DNA of 64,000 nucleotides from Sphagnum magellanicum. Lineage: Eukaryota; Streptophyta; Sphagnopsida; Sphagnales; Sphagnaceae. The position numbers and the translations under genes are program-made. Under the pieces are notes generated by a model. The model worked only from the letters and a program-made list of their open reading frames with translations. It did no database searches and was not told the origin of the DNA. Within the stretch, counting starts at the first letter, position 1; each line of letters begins with the position of its first letter. This document shows positions 35,836 to 51,037 of this stretch, one piece after another. Location of the stretch: positions 32,416,001 to 32,480,000 of the forward strand of contig CM038908.1 in NCBI GenBank assembly GCA_021904315.1. Reading direction: 5' to 3'.

Positions 35836-38083
35836 TTAACATCACGACGTCTAACCAAGCTAAAAGGTGCATTATCCCGAAGTTCTAGAAGATGAGGTTG
35901 TTGTCTTCTCCTCCACTGCTTGCATACCGTATGCTTTTAGTGTGACTCTTTGGTTTGCAAGTCCAAGTCCAATAGTAACCCTCTTTGCATAATGTTGCTC
36001 CCCTAATGTGCAGAGTATTGAGTCTTTAGGGGATCTTTTTGTGCATTACGAAGACAATTGATTGTGGGTTTGAAACTGGGCATCCATCACTGAAGCCTTC
36101 AGTACCATGCACAAGTTACTTCCATTTCTGTTGAAAATCCCAAGAGCCTGCTCACTTGGAGTAAACCAACAGAAATAGGAAGACAAGAAGAGGACCACAG
36201 AAACCACGATGAATAACTTTTGCTAGAGATCGCATCAAGGACCTACTAGCACAAACTCTACAAGTGTAGTACTAGGCAAGGTGCAACAGACATTGAATTT
36301 TGAATCATCTTTTTCATGTGAAATTCAATAAAAATTCAACAAAATGAAAAGTAATATTTGAACAGTCCACACTTTGGCCAATGGCATGTGCCACACTATA
36401 AGATGTGAAAAAAACATTGTTTGATCCAAAACAAAATAGCATGAAGAACTCATGAATGGGCAGCTGTTCTATTTTGTAAAATGCCTACGATGAGGTGGAC
36501 TTTGTACAATGTATTGCAGGAAATTTAGTCTTGTCTTGTTCATACGATGAGAATGTGTAAGGGGGTCTGTTGTATTAGTCTGTTCCTACTTTACTCAGAG
36601 CAAGGCATTTTAGGCCTTGAATCTGGGGCCACCCTTGGACTCCTTGGACTTTACCCTAAACCCAAAAATAACTCAAACAAATCAGGGAATTTGGGGGGCA
36701 CCTTATATGCATGAATGTTCCTCCTAGAAAAGTATGCCTCCTTGTTCAGAGTGGAAGGGATTCTTATGCCACAAACAGGTGTAATGGTCTGTTTCCATGT
36801 AGACAGTTCTGTGAAGGGTGTTCATTTGAAAAACATAACCCCCATTCATGTGGACGTTCTGTTTTTCAAAACACACACCCTCCTTTTTTTTTCTGTTTTT
36901 GAAACTTCTGGTGATACCTGACAGGTACCCTCCAGGGTATCGTGGGAAAAAAGGATGAACCAAATTTTTTGGAGCAGGTCTTTACCAATGTTGACTGATT
37001 TTTACTTTTCAAGAGAACCTCTGGTCCTAGTTCCAACCATTTTTTTCTAATTTGAAACAACCTCTGGTCGATTTCATACCTATTTCTTCACATTTCCCAG
37101 TTCCCAATTCTTCAAAAATAATTCTTAGGTAGCTCTGGTTCAATATTGGATCCACTTCTACCTACCTATGCATAGACCAAAACTGATTTGTTTCTAGTTA
37201 TTAGCATTGTACAACCATTAAGAAGTGACCAGCTATGTAAACTACATGCCTAAATTTTATTTAAAAGTATTTTTAAAAAATTGCATACTTGAAAGTCTTC
37301 AAATATATATTTTAATTTTTTAGATGAAGATACTCTCCTCCCAATGGGTAGAGCCACAAAATATTTTAAAATTTAACTCTATGCAAGTGAGGGATTGGGA
37401 TTTAGGGGATGGGGGAGAGGGAGGAAACAAGGATAAGAGATATTTATTCTTTAGCTTGGCAGCAGTGGAGGAGGGCATGCAAAGTTCCAGCAAGAGATAC
37501 AAAGTTCAAGCAACAGAGACGCCAGTACAAAGGATTCAAGGTGGTAGGCCCGAGTACAATGAGCCGCAAACAACTATGAAGTTGCTTGCCTTCAAGTCAT
37601 CGCTGGGAATTGTTTGCCCACAAAAAGTAGAGTGTGCGTGAGAGACACTGTCTACCAACAAACCGCCCCCCCCGCCCCCCATCGAGCTCTGTCCGGCGCT
37701 TGTTTCCCTTGTCTTCTCGCACATGTTTTGGGTCCCAGCATGGACTGCATAAAACCACGCAGGCACGGTTTTACATGTTTTTTTAATTCTGCAAAAGAAC
37801 TTCGCTATGTTCGTTAAATTTAAGTTCTATTTTGTTCACGGTTCAATAATCTGAACCTCCCAGCTGTAGAACATGGCACTAACCAATTAGGCACTGAGAA
37901 AGTATGCTTTCTTTGCTATTTCAATAACTTCCACAGTCAAAACGTGAAACCCTGCGGCAGAACCACACGATTCTCAGCCCTGTACTGTCAGGGCTAGAAA
38001 GGGCGCCTGACAGTGCGTGTTTTGGGGGGTGAAGGTCGGGGGGGGGGAAATGGTATTTAGCGTCTTGCCAATAACCTGACGTA

Positions 38084-38226
38084 TAATAAATTGTTACTGC
38101 CCAGCTGTGCCCACTTTTGCTGAGGTCACCTTGTCTATATACCGACTAAATAATAAATTTTGAACCATCTTTTGCAGAGGTCTCCTAGTCTATAGACCTC
38201 TACTGTATACCGACTAAATAAGAAAT
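38084..38226 (+). repeat. Two-unit tandem repeat in B'
   Basis: Counterpart of 11745-11887, with the same unit starts (TAATAAATT) and the same CCGACTAAATAA ends. Confidence 0.7.
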
Positions 38227-38830
38227 TATGGAGCACATGGGCGAGCACATGGGTGAGGAGATAGGTGAACGGTAAAGCGCCAAGTACGAATCTGGAAACA
38301 AATCGGTAGGAGATTGTGGCTGCGTGCATTTACTTTTCCTGGTCACTGTTTGTGCAGAGTCCACACCTTTTAGTAAAGCACTGGTACCTCTTTTTTTGTT
38401 TTTTTAATAGGAGAAGGTTCCGTATAGAGGGCCTTTCACATTTGACATCCGCAAGGCTGGTAGGCCAAGAGAGGGCAAACATCCGGAAGGCCCTCCATGT
38501 AGAACTTTCATATGTGTACACAACCCGTTCATTGGTGATGAAACAGAATTAAAAAATCGAAAAATAAGAGGAATAAGAACTTCTGCCTTCTGGGCTCTGG
38601 ATGTAATTCTCCAGCCTGCATAGTAACTCACAGAAGCCAGAAGGCGCGCCCCCCCCCCCCCCCCCAAGACTGGCAGGTCTTTCCAAAAGAAAATCCTGAT
38701 CTCAGGAAAATTGAAGCTAGTGAGCATCCCCAAAATACAAAGGAAAAAATGGACCTGTGCTTTACTCATGTCAAATTTGGTCCCTCACCCACCATGAGAT
38801 TTTATTTTATTTTGGACAGCCTCACAAAGT

Positions 38831-38892
38831 AACTTCCCCCGCATGGAAGTTACTCTCCAGCTTGGTAGAGTACCTTCCATGCAGCGGAAGTT
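38831..38892 (+). other. Conserved hairpin, B' copy
   Basis: Same structure as 13151-13212. The stem sequences are kept and the loop region reads CCAGCTTGGTAG instead of CCAGATTGGTGG. Confidence 0.5.
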
Positions 38893-39426
38893 CCTCCCCC
38901 AATTCTCTTCTTTATCTCAATCGTTTTTCTTTTACTTTTTTTTTTCTTTTTTTTTCTTTTCTTTATCTAATTAATAAAAATCTTTTCACTCCAGATGCAA
39001 CATGTGCTGTCTGTTGGATGCATGACAGAATTTTTTTCAAAAAAAAAATATTATCAAAAATTTTTAAACTAATAATTTGGAGATTTTCACACACAGGATG
39101 GATGGAAAAACTCAAAAAAGTCATTTTTATTATTCAAAGCAGGTTGGTAGTATACAAAAATAATGCCATCTGATTTCATCCTGTTTTGCATATACATGCA
39201 GAAATAGGACCTCTAGAAAAACCTGTGGATCAGAGCTTTAACGAGGGATCAGACATTTCAATTGTGCCCACTCCAAAACCTACACACTTTAAACAACTCT
39301 TCAAATCAAAAACAAAATCAACGCAATTCCCCAAACTGGGATTCAATTCATCCACCTCCAAATCCCCCAACACCCAAAAGATTCAAAACAATGCATACAC
39401 ATAAGCCCCAAGAACAAATGCTCCAA

Positions 39427-39810
39427 GATTCACTCATCCCCACTCAAAACTAGAAATAGAACAAATTCTCCTATATTCACTCATCCCCATTCAAAACTAG
39501 AAATAGAACAAATGCTTCTAAATTCATTCATCCCAACTCAAAGCCAAAAACAAATAAATGTTTTTGAATTCATTCATCCTGACTTGAAACCAGAAACAAC
39601 TAATTATTCAAAACTCAAAAACAGCTGAAAAACAAAATGTCCACAAAACCAGAGCTAGGAAAAACATGGCAACAAAAATAAATGGTAATTCCAAAAGACA
39701 ACAAATGAACAACAAGCCCATCGTGGACAGCTTCCACACCAACTCCTATAACAACAAAAAAACAATTACCAAAGAATAAAACCTCCCCAAAATCATTCAT
39801 CCCAACTCAA
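39427..39810 (+). repeat. Degenerate CATTCATCC repeats, B' copy
   Basis: Counterpart of the 13733-14075 array with one extra ~56-bp unit (CACTCATCCCCA/TTCAAAACTAGAAATAG occurs twice, near 39430 and 39480). Confidence 0.55.
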
Positions 39811-42800
39811 AAACATACCCATTCCCAAATGTGCAACCTCGTGAAGTCTAAATCATCCCTTCTTCAGTCATCCTATGCACATTCTCCCCCAAAAGCTTTA
39901 TTATGCATGTGTTACAAAGATGCTAATTGAACCTAAAAATGTTCAAAGAAATCATCCAAAACAAAATAGAATTGAGAAAGTTACAGGCCCCAAAGTAGAG
40001 AGGGTTAAGAACTCAAATAAACAAACCACCAAACCCTACAAAGGCCAATTCTGGAACACTTTAAAAATTCTTTGTATGTTGCTCTGTTGCTATTAAAGAT
40101 TTAATAAAATTGTACCAGTAGAATACTTACTCTCAAACCTTGTGCATTAAAGATTTAGTAAAAGTAGACAACAAGAATCATTATTCTCAAACCTGTAACT
40201 TTCTCAATTCTATTTCATTTTTGATGATTTTTAGTGAATCAGATGCACCAATTGAAAGGGTTCAATTTTTGTTGGGGCACCAAAAACAACAGAGCCCTAC
40301 CCTTGGATCTGGCCTTCCTTGATTGCTTACGTGGTTGGTCACTAGCTGGTTTGCCCTAATGTACATTTTTGCATGTTTGTTTTGAATCTCACCCCATGTA
40401 TGACCAAACTCAGGGTTCTGGTGCTGTGTTTTCCTTACTTTAGTGATAGCTCTATTGCGTTTTGGGGCAGGGGGTGCGGGGGGAGAGAGAAAAGAGCCAA
40501 TCTGATCTCCAAAAGTACCAACACAAGAAAGCATGCCTTAAATCCATTTTCAATGTTGTGTGTGGTATTGTCCACTTGTTTGTGAGGGCCCACACAAAGC
40601 TAAGTTGCTGCAGTCCAGCAGAAAGAATGGCTTCCCAGGTCATATCTATCGAATACCCAAAAGGCAATGCATTTACCATACCCATAGCATCAAGAAATTT
40701 TCCATTAGCCTGGGACAGACTTTTCTACCTGCAATTTCAAAGCCCCTTATTATGTTCTTGATTTCAAAAGGAACCTTCAATCCCTATTCTAATTTTGAGA
40801 TTGATTCTTTAGATTTCTAAAAAATTGGTTTCAAACATTTTTCCCAAAAAAACTTAAAGTCAGTTTGATTTAAGAACGTTTGATCCCATTTCCATTGAAT
40901 ATAACTGAATCCAAATAAAAGTGTCTAATTAGTTTATTCAACCGGTGCACACACTCCAAAATAAATATCATATAATATTATTTATGTACAATCAAATGCA
41001 ATAACTTGTCTAAACTCTGAGGCCAAGTTCTTTTTTAATAAAATTATATTTATGGGCCTAAAAAATTTGAACATTTTAAAAACAGAACAACATGTTCAAT
41101 TCAAGTTTTAATTCAATTTTAAAAATAAGTTGAATCTATGATTAGGCTCCAATGGTGGTGAAACTTGAAACCTCCAATTTCAAAACCCTAGAACTTGACC
41201 TTATATTGTGATTTGAACTACCTCAAATTCAAGAATCTGCCAAAATTCAAGAACCTACCAACATTATATTAGACTAATGTGAGGGTGGGTATTTGTTTTT
41301 GTGCCCAGTATTAATTGGGTATCAAGCTGGGTATATGCATATATGCCCACTGGGTCCTACCTTTTCAAAAATCCAAACCCCCCTCCTACCTCACAATTTT
41401 TGAAAGTTAACATTCTCCTCATCTCATAATCAATGATTTAAAATTTTTAATTATTCATAATCGGACCCCACTCAAGGAGAATAACAATGTAGGGTGTCTT
41501 TAAAAAACCCAGATTAATAACCATTTCATATCCAGATTGTGTTACCTTCAGACTGAAAGGAAAAAAAATTCTTCAAGTTCATTTAACTGTTACAAATAAT
41601 CAATATGCATTCTCAATTGTGATTGGTGCTTGTAGATTCAAGTAACACATGTGTTCAAGCTTGTAAAACATTATTGTTGTTTTAGATTATCAGGAGCTTA
41701 CCTTGTAAGGTTAAAAGATTTAAGACTCTTTGTCAAAGCCTTAAAGACTTGGCAGAGACCTGGCTTTGTAGGACATTGTTGAAAACTGGACATGTGTTTT
41801 TAAGAGGATCTTCCAAAAACCTTGATAAAACAACCTTTTTGTAGTCATCCGGGTTTTTGTCAAAAAATCAAACCTTATACTCAGTTAATCATGTACCTTA
41901 ACCCCAGCCCCCACCTCATAATCGGCCCTCTTTGGGTTTTTAAGATCCAGACCTAGTCAAATTTTTTAATCTCTAAAAAATAAAAGAACCAAACTTGGGC
42001 AATTTTTTGAATTTTTTATTTTGAAATACTCGAACCCAACTATTATTAAAAAAACAAATATCCGCCCCTCATTGGTTTAGACCTTTTCAAGCTGGGCATA
42101 TTTTTTATGATTCAAGTTATAAGAATAATGTATTGCTTTCACACCCACTTTTAAGCCACAATTTTAAGTTTTTGATTCCAAGTGTCTTGAAATTGGGTGT
42201 GAAAACATTTGAATATTTTCAAAATCAAAAATATTCTTGTGCTTTGGGGCTTTGAAATTGTAGGTTTCAAAGCCAAAAAAAAGAAGGAATCTAGTCATGC
42301 TAAAGAAATCTACCCTGAGATAATGAAATATTCATAAGTGGCCTTTTGGTATTCCATACTATCTTTGTAACAACTCATTTGTGCCCTAGTGTGTGCTTAT
42401 GTTTCTAGGCCATATATATTTTATCAACAAACCCATGTTGAATTAGTAACTTAATAGATTCAATACAAATTATTATTTAAATATCAAAATTTCAGAATTC
42501 AATGATGTCAAGGAGGTATAAGTCTCATTCGCCTTCAAGATAAGCTCGCCATACAATGCAAACTAAAGAAATGAAATGTTGCCCATTTTATGAGATATTT
42601 TAATTATGAGAATAATTGTTTCTTAATTCCCCTAGGCAAATGGTTGTTCTTCATTTTTATATATTGTTCAAAAGGTGGAGATGGCTGGTAGATTTGTTAT
42701 TATTTCAAAAAGTCATGAGATCAGTTTCATTTCAATTGCTTATTGGACCTTATTCGCAAACAAGAATAAAAAATTCGTGTAAAAACCCATGCAAACAAGA

Positions 42801-43794
42801 ATCAAGAAATATATCAAATGAATGATCTATATCAAAATGGGTGAAAAAAGATTTTCATTCATATTGAAAATAAAAATAATTTTATACTAAAGGCTGGAAA
42901 TAATATTTAATGTGCCAAAGTGCATTCTAAAAATTGCTTAAATATTTGTAGTTGAAAATCAAATTCATTCAAATACAACAAACCCATCCTTGGGGGATAT
43001 CGTTAAGAATCATATACCAAAATTCAACAAAAAGTGAACTTAATTTTTTTTTAATTAATTTTTTAAATTTAGTATTGACTTGCACCACATTAGTTTTTTT
43101 TGTTCTCCACCTATATATACATTATGAAAATTTTATAAACATCTACATAAGTTACACAAGTAAAATATTTATGTTCTTAAAATGTTTTTAACATAGATTT
43201 CTAAAAATTTTGACCCTTTATAATTAAATATCAAGTTCCACCATTATATATATTTTTGTTAATTAATCAAATATAACTAGGGTATGACACAAATTATTGA
43301 TTAAAAAAAAGAATTATTCAATGACACTTCAAGACTTCCTAATCCTAAGCCCAGATCCAACAAAAGGAGTGTTAAATAATGCATACCAATTTCAAGCTAC
43401 AGGCCAACGTACCAAACTGCAATTCCCCTACAGTACCCCCCTAATGCAACTGCAAGGAGTGCAATCTAGCCATCCCAGGCCAAACAATGTTAACACAGTG
43501 ATCAGACTTGAGCCGTTGGGAAAAGCTCAAAACCCTCTACAAGGAAAAATGGGGAGAAATCCTCACCCAACTTTATTGAATGGAAAGGGCCCCCCAGAGG
43601 ACCCGAAGGTGTCCACTGTCAAGTAAAATTTTGCAGAGTAGAAGTAGTAGAAATCTTGGGGATCAACTCACAATTATTCCAAGCAAAGGCTTGGAATTTT
43701 GAAAAACCCACATACTAAAATTTTGAACTCTAATGATGGGGTTTTCTGCCTCTAAACTATGGTGTCCACACATTTCATTCCAACACATTGCTCT

Positions 43795-44684
43795 TGTAAT
43801 GTCATGATGCATTACTAGGGACATAGGCTTGGACTCGTGAATAACTTAATTAATTATTTTGAATTAAACACAGTTGAAAATGAATTACGTGAACTTGACA
43901 AAATCTTAGGGAAGAAGATTTCAAACAATTTAATGGCTTGTTCATAAGGAGTATGATAGTTTTAGAAAAATAATATGTGACACAATATAATTGGCTTGTA
44001 GTTGATGAACAAGAATGTTTTAAAAATGTGGACGAACAAGGTCAATAATCCATCCATTCGTTTTTTCAATTATATAAAAGGTCACGAGTGGAGATTCAAT
44101 TCAAGCTCATATTCTCTTTTTATTTGTTTTTGAAGCATAATAACAAACCCAACTTGACAAGCTATTGGTAGCCTTCAAGTCAAGCTCATTGGTAAAGGTT
44201 GTAAGAGTTTCACCTACAGTAACCCATGACCTTTTTGGGGTTGAAGGCACCAAAATGATATATATCAATGAACAATCACCCTTGGGGAGTTCCTTTTCAT
44301 ACTTTCATGTTCTTATTTTGTGTTAGGCCTTGGGATAAGCTTTTAATGTAATAAAATTATGTCACAATAAACTTATGTGTCCCTTTGATTATGAATATAT
44401 TCATAAGAGCAAACATACATGGTTTTGGTTAATGACCTCTATAAAACAAGGTCTTTAGACATGTGTGGTGAGTTCCCTATTGAGCCTAGCCCACATAAAG
44501 ATCGAATTTTAAGTTTGTGGGTGATCCTAAAGCAAAACCATGTACATTTTATTTCTTTGATTGTTTAAGTGTTTTGTTTGATGTGTGAGGGTTGTGTGGG
44601 GCATTTAGTTTTGTAACCAACCTATGTCAATGGGGATTTAATTCAAAATTAACCTTTATAAACCTAGATCCTTTCTAGACTACA
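43795..44684 (+). mobile_element. LTR-like unit, B' copy
   Basis: Begins TGTAATGTCATGATGC and ends CTAGACTACA. The intact TG start here supports the boundary proposed at 19702 in B. It contains the TATA box at 44071 and the CACATAAAGAT segment. No PBS follows it. Confidence 0.55.
44071..44080 (+). promoter_or_regulatory. TATA box of LTR-like unit, B' copy
   Basis: TATATAAAAG, identical to 19978-19987 in B. Confidence 0.45.
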
Positions 44685-47600
44685 TATCTTTTGATGCCAC
44701 CACCTTTAAACATGATGAACATTTTGTAAAAAAATCCTAGAAAGGAAATTCATAATAAACATAAAATTTAACATTGGTGTTTGGGTCACATAGTTATTTT
44801 GCAACTTAATAATTTTGAATCTATTTTTTTGAACCCTATGGGGAAATTTAGAAATTTCTCTTTAAACAATATTTCTAACAATTCTTACAAATGTTGTTTA
44901 CACCAAATTTTGAATGAAACCAATGTCAAAGGATGTGAAAACGGTCTCAAAATTTGTAAATTCACAAAGGATATTGTGGTTGTAAAAAGACCTTGGAAAG
45001 TAAAATGATTATTTTGGTTAATTAATTACAATGATTAATTGGTCGTTGATTGTTATTATTGTTTAGTTGCAGTGATTGGCCCATGTGCGACATTTGCACA
45101 CGCCCTCAATATATATTATCCCATATTTAATGTTTATTGATGGGGGAGAGGCAAACATTTAACATCAAAATTAAATGTGATAATTAATGATATCCTTGGA
45201 GCTCCTTTAAAGAAGAAAACATGGGTGGATATGTGAACCCGTTAATTACTTAAACAATGTGCGAATATAGCTTTGTTGATTCCAAACTTTACCAAAAAAT
45301 ATAACATGGAGGAAATATGGTGTGGAGTAAGGAAGTGAGGAAAATAGAATAATTTGAGTAAACACTTACTTAGTTATGAATGGAAACAAAAAATGTTAAC
45401 TATCATTTAAGTTAATGTTACTTGACATAGATGATTTTTTTTTGTTTTATGATGTTATCTAGATGTTAGGTTATTTCACACCATAAGCTTTAACATTAGG
45501 TGTGATTGTAGTTTAAATATTGGGAATAGAACCAAAAGAAATGTAAACATGTTGTCAAGTCAAAGTAGGTGTTGTGTTTCCTATGATGTGTTGTGAAAAA
45601 TCATGACCTAATGATAGTATCTTTTAGAGCATCTCCACCCAAGAATAGTAAAAATCCCTTATTATTAAATCTTGTAGTAGGATATGACAAATCTTATCAT
45701 TATTCAATAAAAATGGCCCAAAATGCCATGGTCATTTTAACATTTTTAAACACATTTTCTTATTATGGATTTGATTAGTGACAATTTCTAGTCCAAATGT
45801 AAAGGTGTAAATGATGTTTCATTATTTGAAGTGACTATTTTTATGTTTGTGGGTGGGGACATTGAACATTAAATATCAATTGATTTTAATGTGTAGTTGT
45901 AGTTTACCACTATAAAGTGGAGATGTTTTTAGGAGAATCATAGTTTGCCACCTCCTATCTATCATTACTCTTGCCAGTGCCCACTTGATTTTTAGGCCCA
46001 TTAAACCATTATAATTTTACAATTGGAAATCAATTATGAAGTTTGAAATATCTTCATAATCTTGTTGCTAGTTTGTCTTGATCCATTCCAAATTTGTAAT
46101 GACATTAGGTGAATGTATGGTGAATTTTAAATGATTTGTGAAAAATTAACATTCACTTCAATGCGTTTTTTTCCTTCCAATTTTGTAATGTAATAGAAGT
46201 GGCAATCATCCATAAACCAATTTAACTATTTTTTTCTATTAAAACATAAAAGGAAAAAAAAAAAAAACCTTATGTATATTTGGCTACCTACTTGAACCAT
46301 CATCCATGTATCAAAATCAAATTCCTTTTGAATTTTTTCTTGAATTTTTTTTTTCCAAACTTTAGTTATTAAAAAAAAATTGTGATAAAATAATTTCACA
46401 ATATGATGAAATTTGACACAAAAATATGCACATTAATGTTCTTTTTCTAGTGATGTTTCACTAGTTTGTGATACTAATAAAGGCCTAACAATATCCCTTT
46501 TTCATGTTTAATTAAAAAATGTTTCAAAACCCTTTACATGTGACATGTCGTAGACAACTAATGGGAGATTGTTTTGTCACATTGCTTGTAGTGGGTGCGT
46601 GTCATTTTGTGCCATTTCCATCATTGCCTCGTGTAAAAGGTTGTTCACATCCATTGTGACACCCACTAGTTTTAGATTAATCATACTAATGATGCCCATC
46701 AACATTATAATGATCAAACTTGCACCATTTGATGGGGTTTTATCCTTACAAAATTATTTTTCCAAGTTCCCTTCATCTTCAAAGCTATTTAATGGTGAAA
46801 AGGGTTTAAGGTTTAACAAGCAATGATGGTTTTTTTCTTGGGAAGTTGGAATGGTGTTGCATTTTATTTTATTTTAATGTACACTCTGCAACATTTGTTT
46901 GATGAATTGTTGGTGATGGCAAGGGTCTTATGTGAATGATTTTTATTTGGTGCTTCAATTTCAATGAAAAGAACATTAGAAGTTATGGCAAAAGCACAAT
47001 GGGTAGCATTAGTGGCTAATGTTAACAAACCTCCAACATTGTGTGATGTGGTGCATAAAAAGAAATGGAAACTATAATGCACAAGATAAAAGACATGCTT
47101 GAAAGGCATTCCATGATCAAGTTCTCATCTTTCATGAACCTTTCATTTTGTTTTGTTGGCTTTTCTTAGATTGTTGTTCATTATTGTTTTCAATTGTAGG
47201 GGTGGGTTGATTTGTGCATGCATTATGTTTGATTTGCAATTGTTGTGCATTAGTACATTTTTTAAAACCTCCATCACTTTAAGGTTTTTCATTTTCTCTT
47301 GTTCTTGATTGCAGTGGTTGGTCAATTTGTGCATGTCTTGCATCATGTTTGATTTGTAGCTATCACACATTATTGCATTTTTAAAAACTTCCGTCACTTT
47401 AGGGTTTTCTTGTTTTTTTTTTGGGGTCCTACATGGTGTGTTTTATCATCATTTCAATTACAAGGACTCGCCAATTTGTGTGTGTTTTACATCACATTCC
47501 ATTTGCAATTTTTACGCATCATTGCATTTTTTGGACCTTCCATGCATCATTTTAGGATTTAAATTTCTTGTCTTCTTTTGGTCTTGCATCATGTTTTTCA

Positions 47601-48830
47601 TCATTATTTTTTATTGTAAAAGCTAGTCAATTTGTGCGCACCTTACATCACATTCAATTTGTAATTCTCACATGTTGCTACATTTTTTCAAAACCTTCAT
47701 TGTTTTGAGGTTTTTGTTTTTTTTTTCCTTGCTTTGTTTATGATCTTTCTACCAACATGATGGCTCCAATTAGTTGTTTAAAAACTTTATGTTCAGGGTG
47801 AATGCAAGGTATGATGCCTCACTTTTGGTGTCACAATGGTGTTTTTTACTAGATACCACTTGTTCAAAAACATATGGTGAGTAATATATTTTAAAATATA
47901 TTAATTGGTAATTGAATGTAAACTAACAACTTTATTATGAAGATATTTGTGTAGTTGTTTATTGATAAAAAGTTCATATGCTAGTAGAAATGAACTTTTG
48001 AAGTTCTAAATTATGGATTGATTAGTTGACTAAAATGATAGAAAATTGAAACATTCATTTTAAATTTTATTCAAAATTATCTATAGTGACTTAGCATATG
48101 AATTATAATGAAATAATACACTTTTATGTGAAATTTTTCCTTAAGAATCATAGCCAAATTCTACCTATGAACTTTTGAATGCTTTAAATTAACTCATATT
48201 TTCATATGTCCATAACATTGTTGTTTTTCATTCATTGTCAATTTGTTTTTTTTCAAAGGTGCATATATTTGGAATCTCTACTTGGGCTCTTATCAATATG
48301 GATTTTATTGTTTTTAATACATGGATTTTATTACCATTTAACCAATGGTACCACAAAAAATTAAAAGTTTAACACTAGAATGTGGACTTTTGTGGAATAA
48401 AATTATTTTAAAAAGTGAACCACCATATTGTGCATTTACCATTCAAGTTGTTTTTCAATGGACCACCCAAAATTATTTTTATATTGTCCACTAGTTCTAA
48501 CCCTTACACCACATGAGTGAATTAGTTTTCTCCATGCAACATTCTTTTGAGCAACTTTATAAATGAACCTTTTAAACAATAACCAAAAAAATCATATGAT
48601 GAAACCATGGTTTTTGAAAACACTTGGGTATAATCAATCCTAAGGGATGATGGTTTAGAATGTCAAATGTGATGTAAAATTTGTAGTCACATGAATGGGA
48701 AATAAAAAATGTTAGTCCTAAAACTTGACACACTTCATAAACATGTTTATTGCTACAAGAAAACATTTGGTACTTTTTGAATTGCTAGTTGCGGAACATT
48801 TTTACAACAAAGATGTTATGTATTGTTGAA

Positions 48831-49540
48831 ATGAAAAATATTATACGGAAGGAATGCAAAATTGATTTTATTCTTAATGCACTTTAGGGTTCATTTGGGG
48901 GCAAAGAAAATATTGAATTAATTTGTTATTGTTTTGCATATCATTATGCATGGGAGGCCAATCTTGGGGTATGAGTCATTGAAGGAATTTTTTATGTTGT
49001 TTAAGGTAGAAAATAACATGCTTAAATGTTGGTTAGACACAAGTGGTTGCGGAATCATTAAGGCCATGCATGATGTGGTTTTTTCTAAAACTAAATATAA
49101 ATATGTTATTACAAAAATCGATTTTTTTTTATAAGTGTAGATGTGGTGAACACCATTCATAATTAGTAATGGATTAATATTCATGTTTATGTGATGAAAA
49201 ATTGGAGGTTCATTCCAATTTTGCTCACTTTTGAGAGAATTGAAGTGATTGTAATTTCAAACAACATTACTACTATGATTTTGGAGGCCATGGATAACTA
49301 TGGAACCCTTACCAATGAGGATGACATCCATGTGGATTTGCTTTGAATGTGATGGAGATGTAGTGTTTTAAGGCCATCATAACAAGGTGATTACATAAGT
49401 AAAGGAGAAAATAGTCCCTTACTTATTTGGTGCACATTGGCACATTGAACCAACCTATTAGTTCTTGTTTTGCACAAGATGGATTTGGTAGTGTGGATTG
49501 AAAGTATGTTATATACATTAATTCACCACCCTTTATGAAC
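48831..49540 (+). pseudogene. hAT-like transposase remnant (DUF659-type), fuller copy in B'
   Basis: hAT transposases cut and paste DNA elements. The readable parts, in order and in shifting frames, are HGRPILGYESLKEFF with CWLDTSGCGIIKAMHDVVF (48955-49090), INIHVYVMKNWRFIPILL with ISNNITTMILEAMDNYGTL (about 49170-49310), and FGAHW/AH-TNLLVLVLHKMDLVVW followed by IESMLYTLIHHP (about 49415-49535). This order resembles plant DUF659-bearing hAT-derived proteins, including the His-Cys/Ala-His-Thr-Asn block. Stops and frameshifts are frequent and no terminal inverted repeats were found. A less likely alternative is a domesticated hAT-derived gene that later died. Confidence 0.5.
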
Positions 49541-51037
49541 ACCATAATGCACAAATGCCCTTTACTTGGGTTCTAAATCCAAAATATGAAAGGTAGCCAT
49601 GCTTGGCATTGCAGGTTGGTGGCAAAAGTTATCTTCTCCATCACCGTGGAGGCCTTAACAATGCCTTTGTTCTTGTGCATACTACATATTAAAATATAAT
49701 GGTCAAGATAGTGAAGGATGCATGCTTAAATGTTGTCTTCACCTTGAATTGGCTTGTAGATAATTTGATGTAGATTTGATGTGACCCCTTGGCATGATAT
49801 ACCTATAATATGTGGTATGTGAGGATGTTACTATTAAGTCTTTCTTCCCCATTTAATCAAGGCAACATTTTGTGTTGCAAAAAAGACAAAAAAGGGTGTT
49901 GTGGTTCCACCACTTTTAGATTCAAGGTGGTTCAAATTACAAGCATTTTTTTTCAAATTCAACATGAATAATAATGTTAAAGGAGTGATGTGGGAAGCAA
50001 AAGATGTGAACCCATTTACTCAAAAGAAGTTGAAGATGAGATCAAATCATTTTGGTTCACAAGTTTAAAGAATACCTAAAAGTTGTTAAAATAATAAGGG
50101 TGCAAGTGTTGGGTGTAATGGAAGATGAAAAAACTCTTAACAACTTATTTTTCTTGAAAAATAAACTACACTTCTGGACTTGTATGTTTGCATGTTCATC
50201 CATAACTTTTACACTTTCATTAATTTTCATTGTCACAAAACCATTGTAGCATGGAGGAAATCTACATTAAATGTCAAGCAAATTCCCAATTTCTTTTTGT
50301 AGTTACTGTTTTATGCCTACTTTTTTATCAAGGTTGAATTGTATTTCGATGCATTTGTTTGTTTATTATAAGTTGGATGTTGCAATTTTCAAAATTTTTT
50401 GGTTATGTGGATGTGCATTGTGGCTAAAGTTATACACAATGTACATTCCAACTTGTGTGGGTGTTTCAATTGAAATTTGTTTGTGGTGATGTTTATGTGG
50501 GTGTAAGACTCCTCTATTACATTGGGCAAGACCTTTTTAGGTTGGGATTCAATTCCATGAGAGGAGATTTAAGCTTAGTTATAGAATTGAGTTTAGATTT
50601 TGATGTTGAAAAATTTTCTATCATTAAAACTTGTAATCACTTCAAGTTACTATTGCTAATGACAAGAAAATGGAATGTTCTTTATTACTATTATTTCAAA
50701 AACCAAAACCCGTACATTGCAAATAATAAAATACCTATGAGCATCAAGTGGACAAACGTGATTTGCAAGAAAAAAATTGGTTGCCCAAATGATTTTTGAA
50801 ATTTTAGAGTAGCTTGCAATTTTCTTGATGAAATTGATCTTTTCACAAAATAGACCCCACCCCACCATTGGGTCAAATAATAGCCATTTTGGCATCTTGG
50901 GTTTTTTGAGAAAAAAACCTTGATGCATAGCCTACATGTAAAATGTAACGAAACCAACTTTGACCAAATTCTCCATAGATGATTTGGATTACAAACATTG
51001 ATGGAGGGAACAATAATACAATCACATATACATTTTT

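Larger units (their letters stand above)
35897..51037 (+). repeat. Large duplicated block, copy B' (15.1 kb)
   Basis: Second copy of 9559-26328 in the same orientation. It lacks the solo LTRs at 11999-12685 and 18757-19516 and the 14601-15222 segment of B, and holds about 610 bp of hAT-like sequence that B lacks. No gypsy DNA adjoins it, unlike B. As in B, no intact gene is seen. Long stretches without other entries (35897-38083, 38227-38830, 38893-43794, 44685-48830, 49541-51037) hold non-coding, AT-rich sequence parallel to B. Confidence 0.9.
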